Of a stretch of 48,095 nt of DNA, positions 36,695 through 45,055 are shown in pieces. The stretch spans positions 1 through 48,095 of IMG/VR virus record IMGVR_UViG_3300015371_000063; one strand, written 5' to 3'. The notes under the pieces are model-generated. The model did not search any database. It had not been told where the DNA came from and saw only the letters and a list, made by a program, of their open reading frames with translations. The first letter of the stretch is position 1, and every line of letters begins with the position of its first letter. The translations under genes and the position numbers were made by a program. This DNA is from a virus.

Positions 36695-38292
36695 ATTAAG
36701 TCGCCGGTCAACAGCGCGTCGACGATGGTTTCGATTTGCTGGAATAACAAATCAGCGTTCGGCCGCAATTCCGCTTCCCGACGATTGATCGGCCCCCAAT
36801 GCTGACGCAAATTGCGCAAGCCGATCGCGGCGCATTCCACCGCGAAGGTTGGGATATGTTTTTGCATTTCCTGAAAAACGTAGCCGTTGCCGCTCCCGTA
36901 GTTTTTCCATTCGCTAGATGTGCACGATACGCCCTCCGACCACACGTCGAGGTAGCCTTGCGGGGCCTCTATGATCGGATCGGCATAGCTTTTTTCCAGA
37001 TTGTACTGATCAAACAGGTTGATGAAATCGGTGCAGCAATTGTGCGCATTCCATGACGTTTGAAATAGCCCGGCCTCGCAAGTATTGGAATCCGTGTTGT
37101 TGGCCGACTGATCGCGGCCGCAGCAATGCTCGCCCGACGACTCGCGCATCCCGAGTCCCGTGATCAGCACATAAAGATGGCGCAGCGTGTCGGCCCCGTT
37201 TTTGTCGTTGCTCATGCCGAGCGAGCGGAACGCTTGGCTGTACCAAGCCAGCGCATCGACGCCATCATCGTGAGTGTCGGCCTTCGCCATTTCCCAGGCG
37301 ATCGGATCGCCGAGCTTGAGTCGTGCATAGGCTTGGCCGTAGGCCAACGCCATGCCCTTGATATATCCCGGCGGCGCGCGCCCTCGGTCGTTCCAACTAT
37401 ATTGGGCAACCGGGCTGGCCTCGGCACAATCGCAAATTTCACTGATGGTCGCCGGCAGAAACGGCGGCGGGATCGGCGGCGGATAGGGTGTGAGGTCGTA
37501 TTCCATGTCCAGCGCCGCCCAAGTCTGCGGGCCGACCTCGCCATCGATCGTCAGGCCGCTGTCGCGCTGAAAATCCTCGACGGCCTTCTTTGTCATGTTT
37601 CCGAAATCGCCGTCGACGGTGACGTTCAACACCTCTTGGACCTCGCGGACGTTGTGACCGTAGGCCCCTGTCGCGAGGGAAGGCCGGCGATCGGCGTCAG
37701 ATACGAATTCAGGATCGGGCGGCGGTTTGGGCTTTTCGACAACCTCGGGCGGGCGGATTGCGCCGAGCGCTTGGCCGGAAATGGTGCTCGCGATTGTCTG
37801 GCACAATTGCTCGAAATTTGCCCGATACAAATCCGCATCCGTCTGCGAATCGACGAAACAGGTTTCGATCAGGATTGCCGGCTCCGACGTGTGATTGAGA
37901 AAATAAAGGTCGGTCCTTTTTTTGGGGCCTCGGTTGATGACCCCGCCGGCCTTGGCCATCGCCGCGGCAACGTCGCCGGCAAGCTCGTTCTGCGTCAGAT
38001 AAAGGCATTCGACGCCCATCGGTTTTTGCGTGGTTTGATAGGCATTGAAATGCACCGACACGTCGAGCGCCCGCACTTGATGGTTGTGATAATTAACGAT
38101 CCGCTCAAGGTTTTCGTTTTGGCTGTGGCTGGTGTCGTCGTGATAAGCCTTAACTTCAACCTCAGCGCCGTCGAGAATTTGCGCCACCCTATCGACCACC
38201 TTGCGAGCCTCGTTGACCTCGTCCAAAACACCGGCCGCGCCTCTGACATATTTGCCATGGCCGGACGAAATCACGATGCTGTTATAACCCAT
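36691..38292 (-). CDS. Three-domain endolysin: amidase, PG-binding, lysozyme-like
   Basis: A 533-residue protein. Residues 1-175 are an N-acetylmuramoyl-L-alanine amidase (Amidase_3): SSGHGK with His12, Glu28, SVHFNA with His81 for zinc and catalytic Glu143 in IETCFVDS. Residues about 205-262 are a PG_binding_1 domain (GAYGHNVREVQEVLN, DGDFGNMTKKAVEDFQRDSG, VGPQTWAAL). Residues about 300-533 are Cys-rich and include GMRESSGEHCCGRDQ with Glu384, as in a lysozyme or transglycosylase-like second enzyme. It has no signal peptide, so it needs a holin. Confidence 0.88.
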   Translation of the reverse strand: MGYNSIVISSGHGKYVRGAAGVLDEVNEARKVVDRVAQILDGAEVEVKAYHDDTSHSQNENLERIVNYHNHQVRALDVSVHFNAYQTTQKPMGVECLYLTQNELAGDVAAAMAKAGGVINRGPKKRTDLYFLNHTSEPAILIETCFVDSQTDADLYRANFEQLCQTIASTISGQALGAIRPPEVVEKPKPPPDPEFVSDADRRPSLATGAYGHNVREVQEVLNVTVDGDFGNMTKKAVEDFQRDSGLTIDGEVGPQTWAALDMEYDLTPYPPPIPPPFLPATISEICDCAEASPVAQYSWNDRGRAPPGYIKGMALAYGQAYARLKLGDPIAWEMAKADTHDDGVDALAWYSQAFRSLGMSNDKNGADTLRHLYVLITGLGMRESSGEHCCGRDQSANNTDSNTCEAGLFQTSWNAHNCCTDFINLFDQYNLEKSYADPIIEAPQGYLDVWSEGVSCTSSEWKNYGSGNGYVFQEMQKHIPTFAVECAAIGLRNLRQHWGPINRREAELRPNADLLFQQIETIVDALLTGDLM

Positions 38293-38313
38293 CGGGCCAA
38301 GCTCCTAGTTTGG

Positions 38314-38613
38314 TCAGCATGGCGGCGGATTCCATTTTTGGGCATCGTCTTTGGCGCGCAGATAGGCGGCGATGCCGAGCCGCATTCCGTTTTGCGCCCG
38401 CGCCGGTTGGCCCTTGTGATCCTTCATCCAATTGCCGAACAGGTTTTGAACGTGGCCCTTGAACGCGGCATCGACCGCCTCGATCGACATGGCGCGGATA
38501 TTCTCGCGCGCCACCTCGTCCATGCAGATGCTCGGGAACACCTCGGTCGGCTGCGCCTGTGGCTCGGTGCAGCCGGCGAGCAACGGCGCGGCAAGCAAGG
38601 CCGCGAATTTCAT
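38314..38613 (-). CDS. Lipoprotein
   Basis: A 99-residue protein with a signal and lipobox (FAALLAAPLLAGC, Cys at 15), then a helical, soluble domain: ICMDEVARENIRAMSIEAVD and QNLFGNWMKDHKGQPARAQN. It lies just before the endolysin gene, where outer-membrane spanin subunits are sometimes found, but it lacks the Pro-rich short form of Rz1. Start at 38613 overlaps the upstream stop (TAATG). I regard it as a virion- or lysis-associated lipoprotein of unknown role. Confidence 0.7.
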   Translation of the reverse strand: MKFAALLAAPLLAGCTEPQAQPTEVFPSICMDEVARENIRAMSIEAVDAAFKGHVQNLFGNWMKDHKGQPARAQNGMRLGIAAYLRAKDDAQKWNPPPC

Positions 38614-39965
38614 TAGTCCAGCCCGCCGGCCGAGCCGCGCGTCACGGCGGCGAGGTTCGGCCCGCCCATCTTGGCGCCGCCGGATTGCAAATTGTAATTG
38701 TTGGTTGCGACCGTCGAGAACCCGGCCCCGGTGTCGCAGTAAACGCCGATCAACACGCCGTTGAACGTGTTGGCACTGATCAGGTTGCCGGTGCCGCCAA
38801 ATGTGACTCCAATGTGCCCGGTGCCGGCGACGCAATCGATGCTATTGCCGACAATCGTGCTCGAGGTTGCCGGCCCGAGGTGAATCGCCTCTTGATTGCT
38901 CAACGCGCCGAGCGGGCCACCGTCGCCCAATATGAACAGGTTGCCGGTAAGCAAAATTTCCACGCCCTTCAAGTTGAAAATCGCCGGTGAAATCTTGCAA
39001 TCGAAGCAACAGCCGGAGACGTTCAATTGGTTTTGGCCGCTGCCGGTGTTCGGGCAATAGATGCCGCAACCGGTCTGGAAATTGGTTTGGAAAACGGTGA
39101 CGCCTTGCCCGGCGCTGTACCATTCAATGCCGTTGCCGAGCGAATTGAAATGACAGCCGGTCAGATCGTTATAGATCGACGCCAGAAAGCTCCCGACGTT
39201 GTCGCCCGAGACTCGCAAGCCGGTGCCGTTGTTGAAATCGCCCGGCTTGCCCGACCAATTGCAGCCCCACCATGAGTTAGCGCAAACGTTGTTGACGATT
39301 TGCCCAAATTGAAAATACGGGCCTTCGGCACCCTCGTTTTTGCCGACAAATGTCAAGCGCTGGTAGGTGTTGCGCTGAAAGTCGGCGGCGGTGGCGGTGG
39401 TGGTGACGTTGAGCCCGCAATAGGTGTTCACCACCATCGCCATGAACGTGATGCCCTCGCAATGAAACGAGTGCCGGTTGTTTGCCATGTTGACGTTCAA
39501 TGCCGCGAGCGTGGTCGAGGCGCTGCGGAATTGCGTGGCGCCGGGGCCGTCGCCAACCACGCGGATCGCGTACTCGGTGCTGGCGGCGGCGCCGGTCGGA
39601 TAGTTCAATGCCGCGCCCTCGCACTTGTAGATGCCTTTTGGAAAATACAGCACGCCGCCGCGCGTGCCGGCGAGCGCCGCCATCATGCTCGGGATCACCG
39701 ACGTGGCGATATTGACGCTGCCGTCGGCGACGGCGCCGTGATCCATCGCGTTGATCCAGCCGCCAAGCGCGCCAGACGGGCCGGGCACGCCTTGCGGCCC
39801 CTGCGTTTCGATCCACGGACCCCATGAGCCGTCGGGCAATTGAAAACGAATCTGCGTCCCGAGCACGTCATGCAGCGGCACCGGACCCATTGGCCCGGCA
39901 GGACCCCGCGGCGGCAGCGGCGGGAACGGAAACGACCGTTGTGGCGAAAGCGGCGTGATGGTCAT
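38613..39965 (-). CDS. Beta-helix tailspike/fibre protein
   Basis: A 450-residue protein. The N-terminal 75 residues are Pro/Gly-rich with short collagen-like parts (GPAGPMGP, GPQGVPGPSG) and a GSWGPWIETQ segment, followed by INAMDHGAVADGSVNIATSV and VLYFPKGIYKCEG, the usual start of a right-handed beta helix with Gly/Asn-rich rungs to the end. It overlaps the S74 fibre gene upstream (ATGA). A third spike type in this genome, placed with the tail tip genes, so probably the main receptor-binding spike. Confidence 0.8.
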   Translation of the reverse strand: MTITPLSPQRSFPFPPLPPRGPAGPMGPVPLHDVLGTQIRFQLPDGSWGPWIETQGPQGVPGPSGALGGWINAMDHGAVADGSVNIATSVIPSMMAALAGTRGGVLYFPKGIYKCEGAALNYPTGAAASTEYAIRVVGDGPGATQFRSASTTLAALNVNMANNRHSFHCEGITFMAMVVNTYCGLNVTTTATAADFQRNTYQRLTFVGKNEGAEGPYFQFGQIVNNVCANSWWGCNWSGKPGDFNNGTGLRVSGDNVGSFLASIYNDLTGCHFNSLGNGIEWYSAGQGVTVFQTNFQTGCGIYCPNTGSGQNQLNVSGCCFDCKISPAIFNLKGVEILLTGNLFILGDGGPLGALSNQEAIHLGPATSSTIVGNSIDCVAGTGHIGVTFGGTGNLISANTFNGVLIGVYCDTGAGFSTVATNNYNLQSGGAKMGGPNLAAVTRGSAGGLD

Positions 39966-41104
39966 GCGGGACGGCTTTCAAGCTGCGCCTTGAGCGCGTC
40001 GATTTCGCGCCACATGGCTTGCATCGCGGCAATCAATTGCGGCACCGCCGACGGGTAGGCAATCATCCAGGGCGGATCGGGCGCGTCGGTGGCGAGCGCC
40101 TTCGGCCGCGTCGCCGGCGGCGGCGTCACTATCTCGGGCATGTGCTTGACGGCCTGTTGCGCGACAAGGCCGACTTGCTTTTGGTTTGGGTCACCGCCGC
40201 GCGCGCTGTATTGCACGACCTGTAAACCCATGATCCGCGATTTGATGTCGAACCCGAGAAGCTCGACCACCGGCGTGATGTTTTCCTTGCTGCGCTCGTC
40301 GCTCGTGGTGTTGTATGTGATGCCTGAGCCGCTGCCGACGATGCTGCCGAGCGTGGCACCGTCGTCGCGCAAAAAGATCGAATAGATGCCGGTGCCGCCC
40401 GAGGTGTTGTCGTGCACCGAAAGCCCGGCCACGCTGCCCGCGCTATACCATCGCGTGGTGTTGGCGCCGCCCCAACCCGGCGCGCCGCCGGCCTGAATGT
40501 AAACCTGCCCGGTGTTGGCGTTGCTTTCGTTGGCGAACACCTGTTGCACGCCGCGAACCGCGTTGCTGACGACCAGATTGTGATTCAAGAAAAACGCGCT
40601 GGCGTCGAAATAGAGCGCCGCGCCGGCGTTGCCGAGGATCAGCGCGCCGGTGGTCGGTCCAGACGAGCGCGAAATCGTGATGTCGCCGGTTGCGGTGTCG
40701 CCGGCCTTGTTGAGCTTGGCGGTGATTTGGCCAGAGAGCGAGCTTTGCAGCGCGGCGTCGGCGGCGTCGACGTAGTCCTTGCGCACCGCGTTGGCCGCGC
40801 CGGGGCCGGTCGGCAATTGCAGATGGCCGATCATTGCGTCGCCTTCCCGCGACACGAAATTGAGCCGCGTGCGAAACGCCAATTGCTCGGTCGAATTGTC
40901 GGCGTTGAGGTGGGTCGGGTCGACGCTACTCGGGCCGACGCCCGGCACGGCGGCAATCGCCGCGTTCATTTCCACGGTTGTCGAATACGGATCGAGCGCC
41001 AGCGCAATCGCGGTATCCATTTGCGACGTGCTCACGTCGCCGGGATCGCCCTTCGGTCCCTTGGTCACGCCGCCCGCTGCGGTTTCGCTTTTAAGGTAGG
41101 TCAT
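39962..41104 (-). CDS. Tail fibre with S74 intramolecular chaperone
   Basis: A 380-residue protein. A short collagen-like start (TKGPKGDPGD) is followed by helical and beta shaft sequence (AQIGHLQLPTGPGAANAVRK type repeats, SGQITAKLNKAGDTATGDIT). The C-terminal 110 residues are a peptidase S74 chaperone: TTSDERSKENITPVVELLGF, GLQVVQYSARGG and VGLVAQQAVKHMPE. The Ser-Lys/Asp-Glu core of the self-cleaving motif (SDERSK) is intact. Start at 41104 overlaps the preceding gene by 14 bp; an in-frame ATG at 41137 is less likely. Confidence 0.9.
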   Translation of the reverse strand: MTYLKSETAAGGVTKGPKGDPGDVSTSQMDTAIALALDPYSTTVEMNAAIAAVPGVGPSSVDPTHLNADNSTEQLAFRTRLNFVSREGDAMIGHLQLPTGPGAANAVRKDYVDAADAALQSSLSGQITAKLNKAGDTATGDITISRSSGPTTGALILGNAGAALYFDASAFFLNHNLVVSNAVRGVQQVFANESNANTGQVYIQAGGAPGWGGANTTRWYSAGSVAGLSVHDNTSGGTGIYSIFLRDDGATLGSIVGSGSGITYNTTSDERSKENITPVVELLGFDIKSRIMGLQVVQYSARGGDPNQKQVGLVAQQAVKHMPEIVTPPPATRPKALATDAPDPPWMIAYPSAVPQLIAAMQAMWREIDALKAQLESRPA

Positions 41105-41420
41105 AGGTCTTGCCCTGTAGAAACTCGATGCTGCCAACCATGATGACGACCCGCTCGCCGCTCACCGTGGTTCGGGCGTCGAACACATAGACGCCGCGCA
41201 AATCCGTCACGTCGGCCTCGGGCGCGTGGATCGCGACCGTGCCGGTTGTTGCGTCCGCAATGGTGATCGACGGCTCGAGCGCGACCTCGGGATGGTCGTC
41301 GTCGGTGCGAACTTGCATTTGCGGATCGCTGTGGCCGGTCAGGTCGACGTTCAATTGCAAGGTGATTTCGAACACCTCGTTGTTGCCGCTCACGATCTCG
41401 AAGCTTGCCGGTCGCATCAA
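41091..41420 (-). CDS. Tail-associated structural protein (BppU-like)
   Basis: A 109-residue beta protein, SGNNEVFEITLQLNVDLTGH then ALEPSITIADATTGTVAIHA and DLRGVYVFDARTTVSGERVV, ending in a 'G.i.f..G.t'-type strand. The arrangement matches small baseplate upper-protein domains that polymerise at fibre bases. It starts by ATGA overlap. Confidence 0.6.
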   Translation of the reverse strand: MMRPASFEIVSGNNEVFEITLQLNVDLTGHSDPQMQVRTDDDHPEVALEPSITIADATTGTVAIHAPEADVTDLRGVYVFDARTTVSGERVVIMVGSIEFLQGKTYDLP

Positions 41421-41794
41421 AGCACCGTTCCGGCGTTGATGTTGAACGGGCCGCGCCAGATTTCCTCACGGCCGGACCCGTCAAGCAAGTCGAACACATG
41501 CACCCAATTGCCGATCGGCAACGTGATGATGGTGATTTTCGGCAAGTGAAACGAGAACCCGCCGACCAGCGGCGCGTCGATCGTAATGCCGCCGGGGCCG
41601 CCGCCGACCGACGACAGCACATGGATCGGCGTGGCGTAATTGTAAACCGGCAGAATCGTCAATTCGAGATTCCGCCCGGTGAGGTCGCGCGGGCGCGTGC
41701 CATCGAGCGGCAGAAACAAGGCGTCGCTCCAATCGGCGTCGTGGAATATGTCGACGCGCACCAGCATCGGCATATTGAGGCTCGGAATCTTCAT
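41417..41794 (-). CDS. Tail-associated structural protein, hypothetical
   Basis: A 125-residue beta protein, PMLVRVDIFHDADWSDALFL then LTGRNLELTILPVYNYATPI and a final GNWVHVFDLLDGSGREEIW. Similar in layout to its downstream neighbour, so both may be Ig-like fibre connectors. No named family. Confidence 0.6.
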   Translation of the reverse strand: MKIPSLNMPMLVRVDIFHDADWSDALFLPLDGTRPRDLTGRNLELTILPVYNYATPIHVLSSVGGGPGGITIDAPLVGGFSFHLPKITIITLPIGNWVHVFDLLDGSGREEIWRGPFNINAGTVL

Positions 41795-42489
41795 GCGACC
41801 GCAACCTCGTCAAAGTTCAGCGACACTTGCCCCGAACGGCCGAGCGCCATCGCCTTCATTGCGTCTTGGCCCTCGGCGTCGTCGGCCAAGCGCATTTCGC
41901 AGCGCGGCGAGGTGAAGTTGACCGGCGCATTGACCGCGACCACCTCGCGCGCCCACGGCCAGAACGTGACGCCGTAAACCCCGCCGCCGATGACGGTCAC
42001 GTCGTCGATCGAATAGAGCCGATTGGCGAGCGAGAACCGCTGGCCGGCAACCGGCGCGCCGCCCTTGGTGACGTGGATTTGCGCGGCGGTGGCGTTGAGC
42101 GCGACATTCGATGCAAGCTCGGCGATGATCAGCGCGTCGACCAAGCCCGGCGCGTCGGCGAACACCGTGTTGTCGAGCTTGCGCTTGCGGGCGCGCGCCA
42201 GGTTGTTCGGCAGGCCGGTGACCGGGTCGATCTCCCACGGCTTTGACGAGGTGTCGAACGCCGGCAACGCGACGCTGTTGGCGCGCCCGCGCAATTGCGA
42301 CAGGAACGCCCGCATCGTGGTGACGCTCGCGGGGTTGCGCATGTAGAACGCAAAGCTTGCCGCCCATCGGTCGTGCAATTGCGGTTGCACCTGTTCGAAC
42401 CCCGACAGCGATTGGCCGCCCGAGAGCGAGCGCACCGACGGCGCGAACCCGCCGTTGAACGGTTTAAGCGACGGCGGCCAAGCGATCAT
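41791..42489 (-). CDS. Tail structural protein, hypothetical
   Basis: A 232-residue protein, MIAWPPSLKPFNGGFAPSVR, then SGGQSLSGFEQVQPQLHDRW and RWAASFAFYMRNPASVTTMR. These are features I associate with tail proteins that follow the hub in GTA-like and Rhizobium phages. The rest is beta-rich (VTKGGAPVAGQRFSLANRL, RCEMRLADDAEGQDAMKAM). It overlaps the hub gene end by 26 bp. Exact role unknown. Confidence 0.65.
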   Translation of the reverse strand: MIAWPPSLKPFNGGFAPSVRSLSGGQSLSGFEQVQPQLHDRWAASFAFYMRNPASVTTMRAFLSQLRGRANSVALPAFDTSSKPWEIDPVTGLPNNLARARKRKLDNTVFADAPGLVDALIIAELASNVALNATAAQIHVTKGGAPVAGQRFSLANRLYSIDDVTVIGGGVYGVTFWPWAREVVAVNAPVNFTSPRCEMRLADDAEGQDAMKAMALGRSGQVSLNFDEVAVA

Positions 42490-44101
42490 TGTCAAATGCC
42501 AAGCTCGCCAATTCGACCGGGATGGGCGGCGGCGCACCGGCCTCGCCCGCCGTCCAATCGAACGCGGTTTGATCGAGCGATGAAATGCCGATGGTGCAGC
42601 GGATGCCCGATTCGCCGACGATGGCCTGAAACGAATCCGGCACGATTTCAAAGGTTTCGTTCACGAGGTTGAGCCCGCCCTCGCTGATGGTGACATGCAC
42701 GAACCGCTCATTGATGCACGCGAGCCCCGCCATGTCGGTTGCAATGGTGCCCTGCCATCGCGGATTGAATCGCGCGTGCGCCAGTTTCATCAGCCGGCGC
42801 GCTTGGCTGTGGCTCTGCACCCACGGCAACGCGATCGCTTTGGTCAACACCGTGCCGCGCTCGGTGATGTCGCCCTCGTCGCGCCACGGTTGCGCGTCGA
42901 TGGTTTGGTAGTCGTGGTCGGGCGAGGTGAATTTCGCGGTGACCTCGTTGCACGCCAAAAATATGTTGTCGCCTTTCTTCAACTCGGAATATCCGAGAAT
43001 GTGCTTGTCATCCAGCACCACGGTCGGCGCGACGGTCTTGCCGACCCGGATGCCGATGCCGCCGTCGCCGCGGTGATAGGTTTGGCCGTCGCAGGTCGCG
43101 AGAATCGTGGCGAGCACGTCGGCCGGCGCGTCGTCGGCGATGGCATATCCGCCGCCGCACCGATAGCGTTCCTCGCCGAACACGTCCTCGTCGCAAATGT
43201 TGGCGGCCGGAATCCAATCCTCGGCAATCGCTGAGGCGGTGAACAGCGTTAAGTCGAATGGCGCGAGGTTGAGGCCGTCGGGATGGCGGTGGAAATCGAG
43301 CGCGTGCAGCACCGGATTGTCGGACCATTGCCACGTCGACGGGTCGTCCTTGTCTTGCGCGTTGTCGCGCGGGTCCCAAACCTTGCAGGCCCGCATGACG
43401 CATCGCGGGTTGGGCGCGGTCGCGCCGGGGTAAACGTTGGTGAAATTGTTTTGGTCAACCGGTTGGCTCGCCGCCAGCATGACCGACGCCACGCCGTCGC
43501 CGCGATGGTTCGCGCCCCAAACCGGGTCGCCGAAATTGGTCACCAAGGTGCCATAAGCGGTTTCGGTCGGAAGGCCGCGCCGCGAATCCATCGCGAGGTG
43601 CGGCGTCGGGCCGAGCGTGTAATGGTCGCAAAGCCCCGACGTGCCGCCCGTCAGCAACACGTGATTGTCGTCAAGCCAGAATTCCTCGAATGCGTCGATT
43701 TCGCCCTGGTTCAACGTGACGACCCGGAACACGGTCAATTGGCCGCTGCCTGTGATCGGCTTGACCTCCGAAAACACCGTCGAGCCACTGACCTTGACCC
43801 GGCCATAAGCGCGCCGCCGCGACGGCGTCGGTTGCCGGGTCGTCAATTGGCCGGTCGACGCCTGCGCCTCGGGCGGTTTCGCCAACAGGTAATTCGCGCC
43901 GACCGCGAGCGCCAAGCTCGCTGCGGTTAACGCAACATTGCCGACCACCGCCGACAGCGACAGCGTGGCCGAGCCTACGGTGAGGAGCGTAACATCCGAC
44001 GCGCCGACGGCACTCAACACGATCAGGCCGATGGTGCCCGGATCGGCCGCCGCCTCCGAGGTGCAGGCGAGCAACAGGATAAGCGCGGCAAGAATTGTCA
44101 T
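42464..44101 (-). CDS. Tail tip/hub protein (phage tail protein J-like core)
   Basis: A 545-residue protein. The N-terminus has a hydrophobic helix and small-residue stretch (about 1-65) typical of the 'I/J' hub proteins' membrane-active start, then RRAYGRVKVSGSTVFSEVKP, VVTLNQGEIDAFEEFWLDD and AGATDVALTI-like strands. Repeated patterns include DNPVLHALDFHRH, FGEERYRCGGG and SQARRLMKLAHARFNPRWQG, the last a hallmark of hub proteins. The ATG at 44101 overlaps the upstream stop by ATGA. It likely forms the tail tip to which fibres attach. Confidence 0.75.
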   Translation of the reverse strand: MTILAALILLLACTSEAAADPGTIGLIVLSAVGASDVTLLTVGSATLSLSAVVGNVALTAASLALAVGANYLLAKPPEAQASTGQLTTRQPTPSRRRAYGRVKVSGSTVFSEVKPITGSGQLTVFRVVTLNQGEIDAFEEFWLDDNHVLLTGGTSGLCDHYTLGPTPHLAMDSRRGLPTETAYGTLVTNFGDPVWGANHRGDGVASVMLAASQPVDQNNFTNVYPGATAPNPRCVMRACKVWDPRDNAQDKDDPSTWQWSDNPVLHALDFHRHPDGLNLAPFDLTLFTASAIAEDWIPAANICDEDVFGEERYRCGGGYAIADDAPADVLATILATCDGQTYHRGDGGIGIRVGKTVAPTVVLDDKHILGYSELKKGDNIFLACNEVTAKFTSPDHDYQTIDAQPWRDEGDITERGTVLTKAIALPWVQSHSQARRLMKLAHARFNPRWQGTIATDMAGLACINERFVHVTISEGGLNLVNETFEIVPDSFQAIVGESGIRCTIGISSLDQTAFDWTAGEAGAPPPIPVELASLAFDNDRLAAVA

Positions 44102-44478
44102 GCAAACGACCATGCCGCCAGCAACCGCACGTCGAACCTAATGCCGGCAAGCCCGCTTTCGGCGACCGTGACAAAGCCGGTGCCGGTGTAGATCGCGCCG
44201 CGCGGCTTGCCGTCGGGCAGCACGATCAACGCCACGTCGCCAAGCTCGGGCGCGATGGTGCGGACCATGCCGGCGCCTCGCGCGAGCCGGTCGAACAAGC
44301 GGAGCATGGCGAGCGGGCGGGCGAGGTGCGCCGTGCCGGCGCGGTCGTAGCCGTAGCGATATTCCTTTGCCGGGTCGCGGCCGGTGACGCGCTCGACCCA
44401 ATCGGCCAGGATCAGCGCGCAATCGTGCCGGCCAAAACAGAATTGCCGGCCGGCTTGCTCGCATAGGAAATCGCGCAA
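44098..44478 (-). CDS. DUF6950/NlpC-P60-like tail-tip protein
   Basis: A protein of about 126 residues, CFGRHDCALILADWVERVTG at the start, then AKEYRYGYDRAGTAHLARPL and GDVALIVLPDGKPRGAIYTG. The Cys in HDCA and GDVALI are the conserved positions of the DUF6950 group, related in layout to NlpC/P60 peptidases at tail tips. No ATG is available. TTG at 44478 is my choice and ATT at 44508 is another possibility, so the start is uncertain. Confidence 0.7.
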   Translation of the reverse strand: MRDFLCEQAGRQFCFGRHDCALILADWVERVTGRDPAKEYRYGYDRAGTAHLARPLAMLRLFDRLARGAGMVRTIAPELGDVALIVLPDGKPRGAIYTGTGFVTVAESGLAGIRFDVRLLAAWSFA

Positions 44479-44494
44479 TAGCGCCGCGAGGTTG

Positions 44495-45055
44495 CTAGGT
44501 GTAATGCGGCCACTGGTCTTTTTTGAACAACAGAAAAGGAATCCGCTCGCAAAACTTGTCGCCGGGATGCCGCTTGATCTGGTCGGCGTTCGAATACCAA
44601 GCGGCGGGCGGCCGACGCCGTCCGCTATAGGGCCCCTCGCAGCTAACGGCAATTGTTCGTGTCGAGGCATCGCGCGTAAGCTCCAGGCTTTTCATAAACC
44701 GCAACGCAATCGGCACCGGGTTGCCGTGCAGCGCCCGGCCCTGGAACGGTTGCAGATAGATCGTCAGCGGCCGGTCGCGGTATTCGTTGGCGTTCACCGC
44801 CGACGCCAGCACCTCGGCCGAGACGCCGGAAATGCCGATGCGGGTTGTCGGGGCCGATGACGAGAACGACGGCGACAGACCGTCGATATGCGTCAACTCG
44901 CCGACGCCCTGCCATTGCCGGCCGTCGAGCGTTTGCAGCGTGCCGAACCCGTTCCAGACCCGCGAGGTTTCCGAGACAAAGTTAAGCTCGACCAGAATCG
45001 CGGCGACCGCCTCGCGCGCGCCGATCACGTCGCTGGCGTTGGCCGGGAGCGTCAT
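44495..45055 (-). CDS. Tail tip assembly protein, hypothetical
   Basis: A 186-residue protein, AAILVELNFVSETSRVWNGF, GTLQTLDGRQWQGVGELTHI, AEVLASAVNANEYRDRPLTI, and EGPYSGRRRPPAAWYSNADQ followed by RHPGDKFCERIP. The last stretch with 'R..p....ys..dQ...pgD..fe' is typical of tail proteins next to NlpC-like genes. It starts by ATGA overlap with the tape measure. Proposed as distal tail or hub-adjacent protein. Confidence 0.7.
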   Translation of the reverse strand: MTLPANASDVIGAREAVAAILVELNFVSETSRVWNGFGTLQTLDGRQWQGVGELTHIDGLSPSFSSSAPTTRIGISGVSAEVLASAVNANEYRDRPLTIYLQPFQGRALHGNPVPIALRFMKSLELTRDASTRTIAVSCEGPYSGRRRPPAAWYSNADQIKRHPGDKFCERIPFLLFKKDQWPHYT

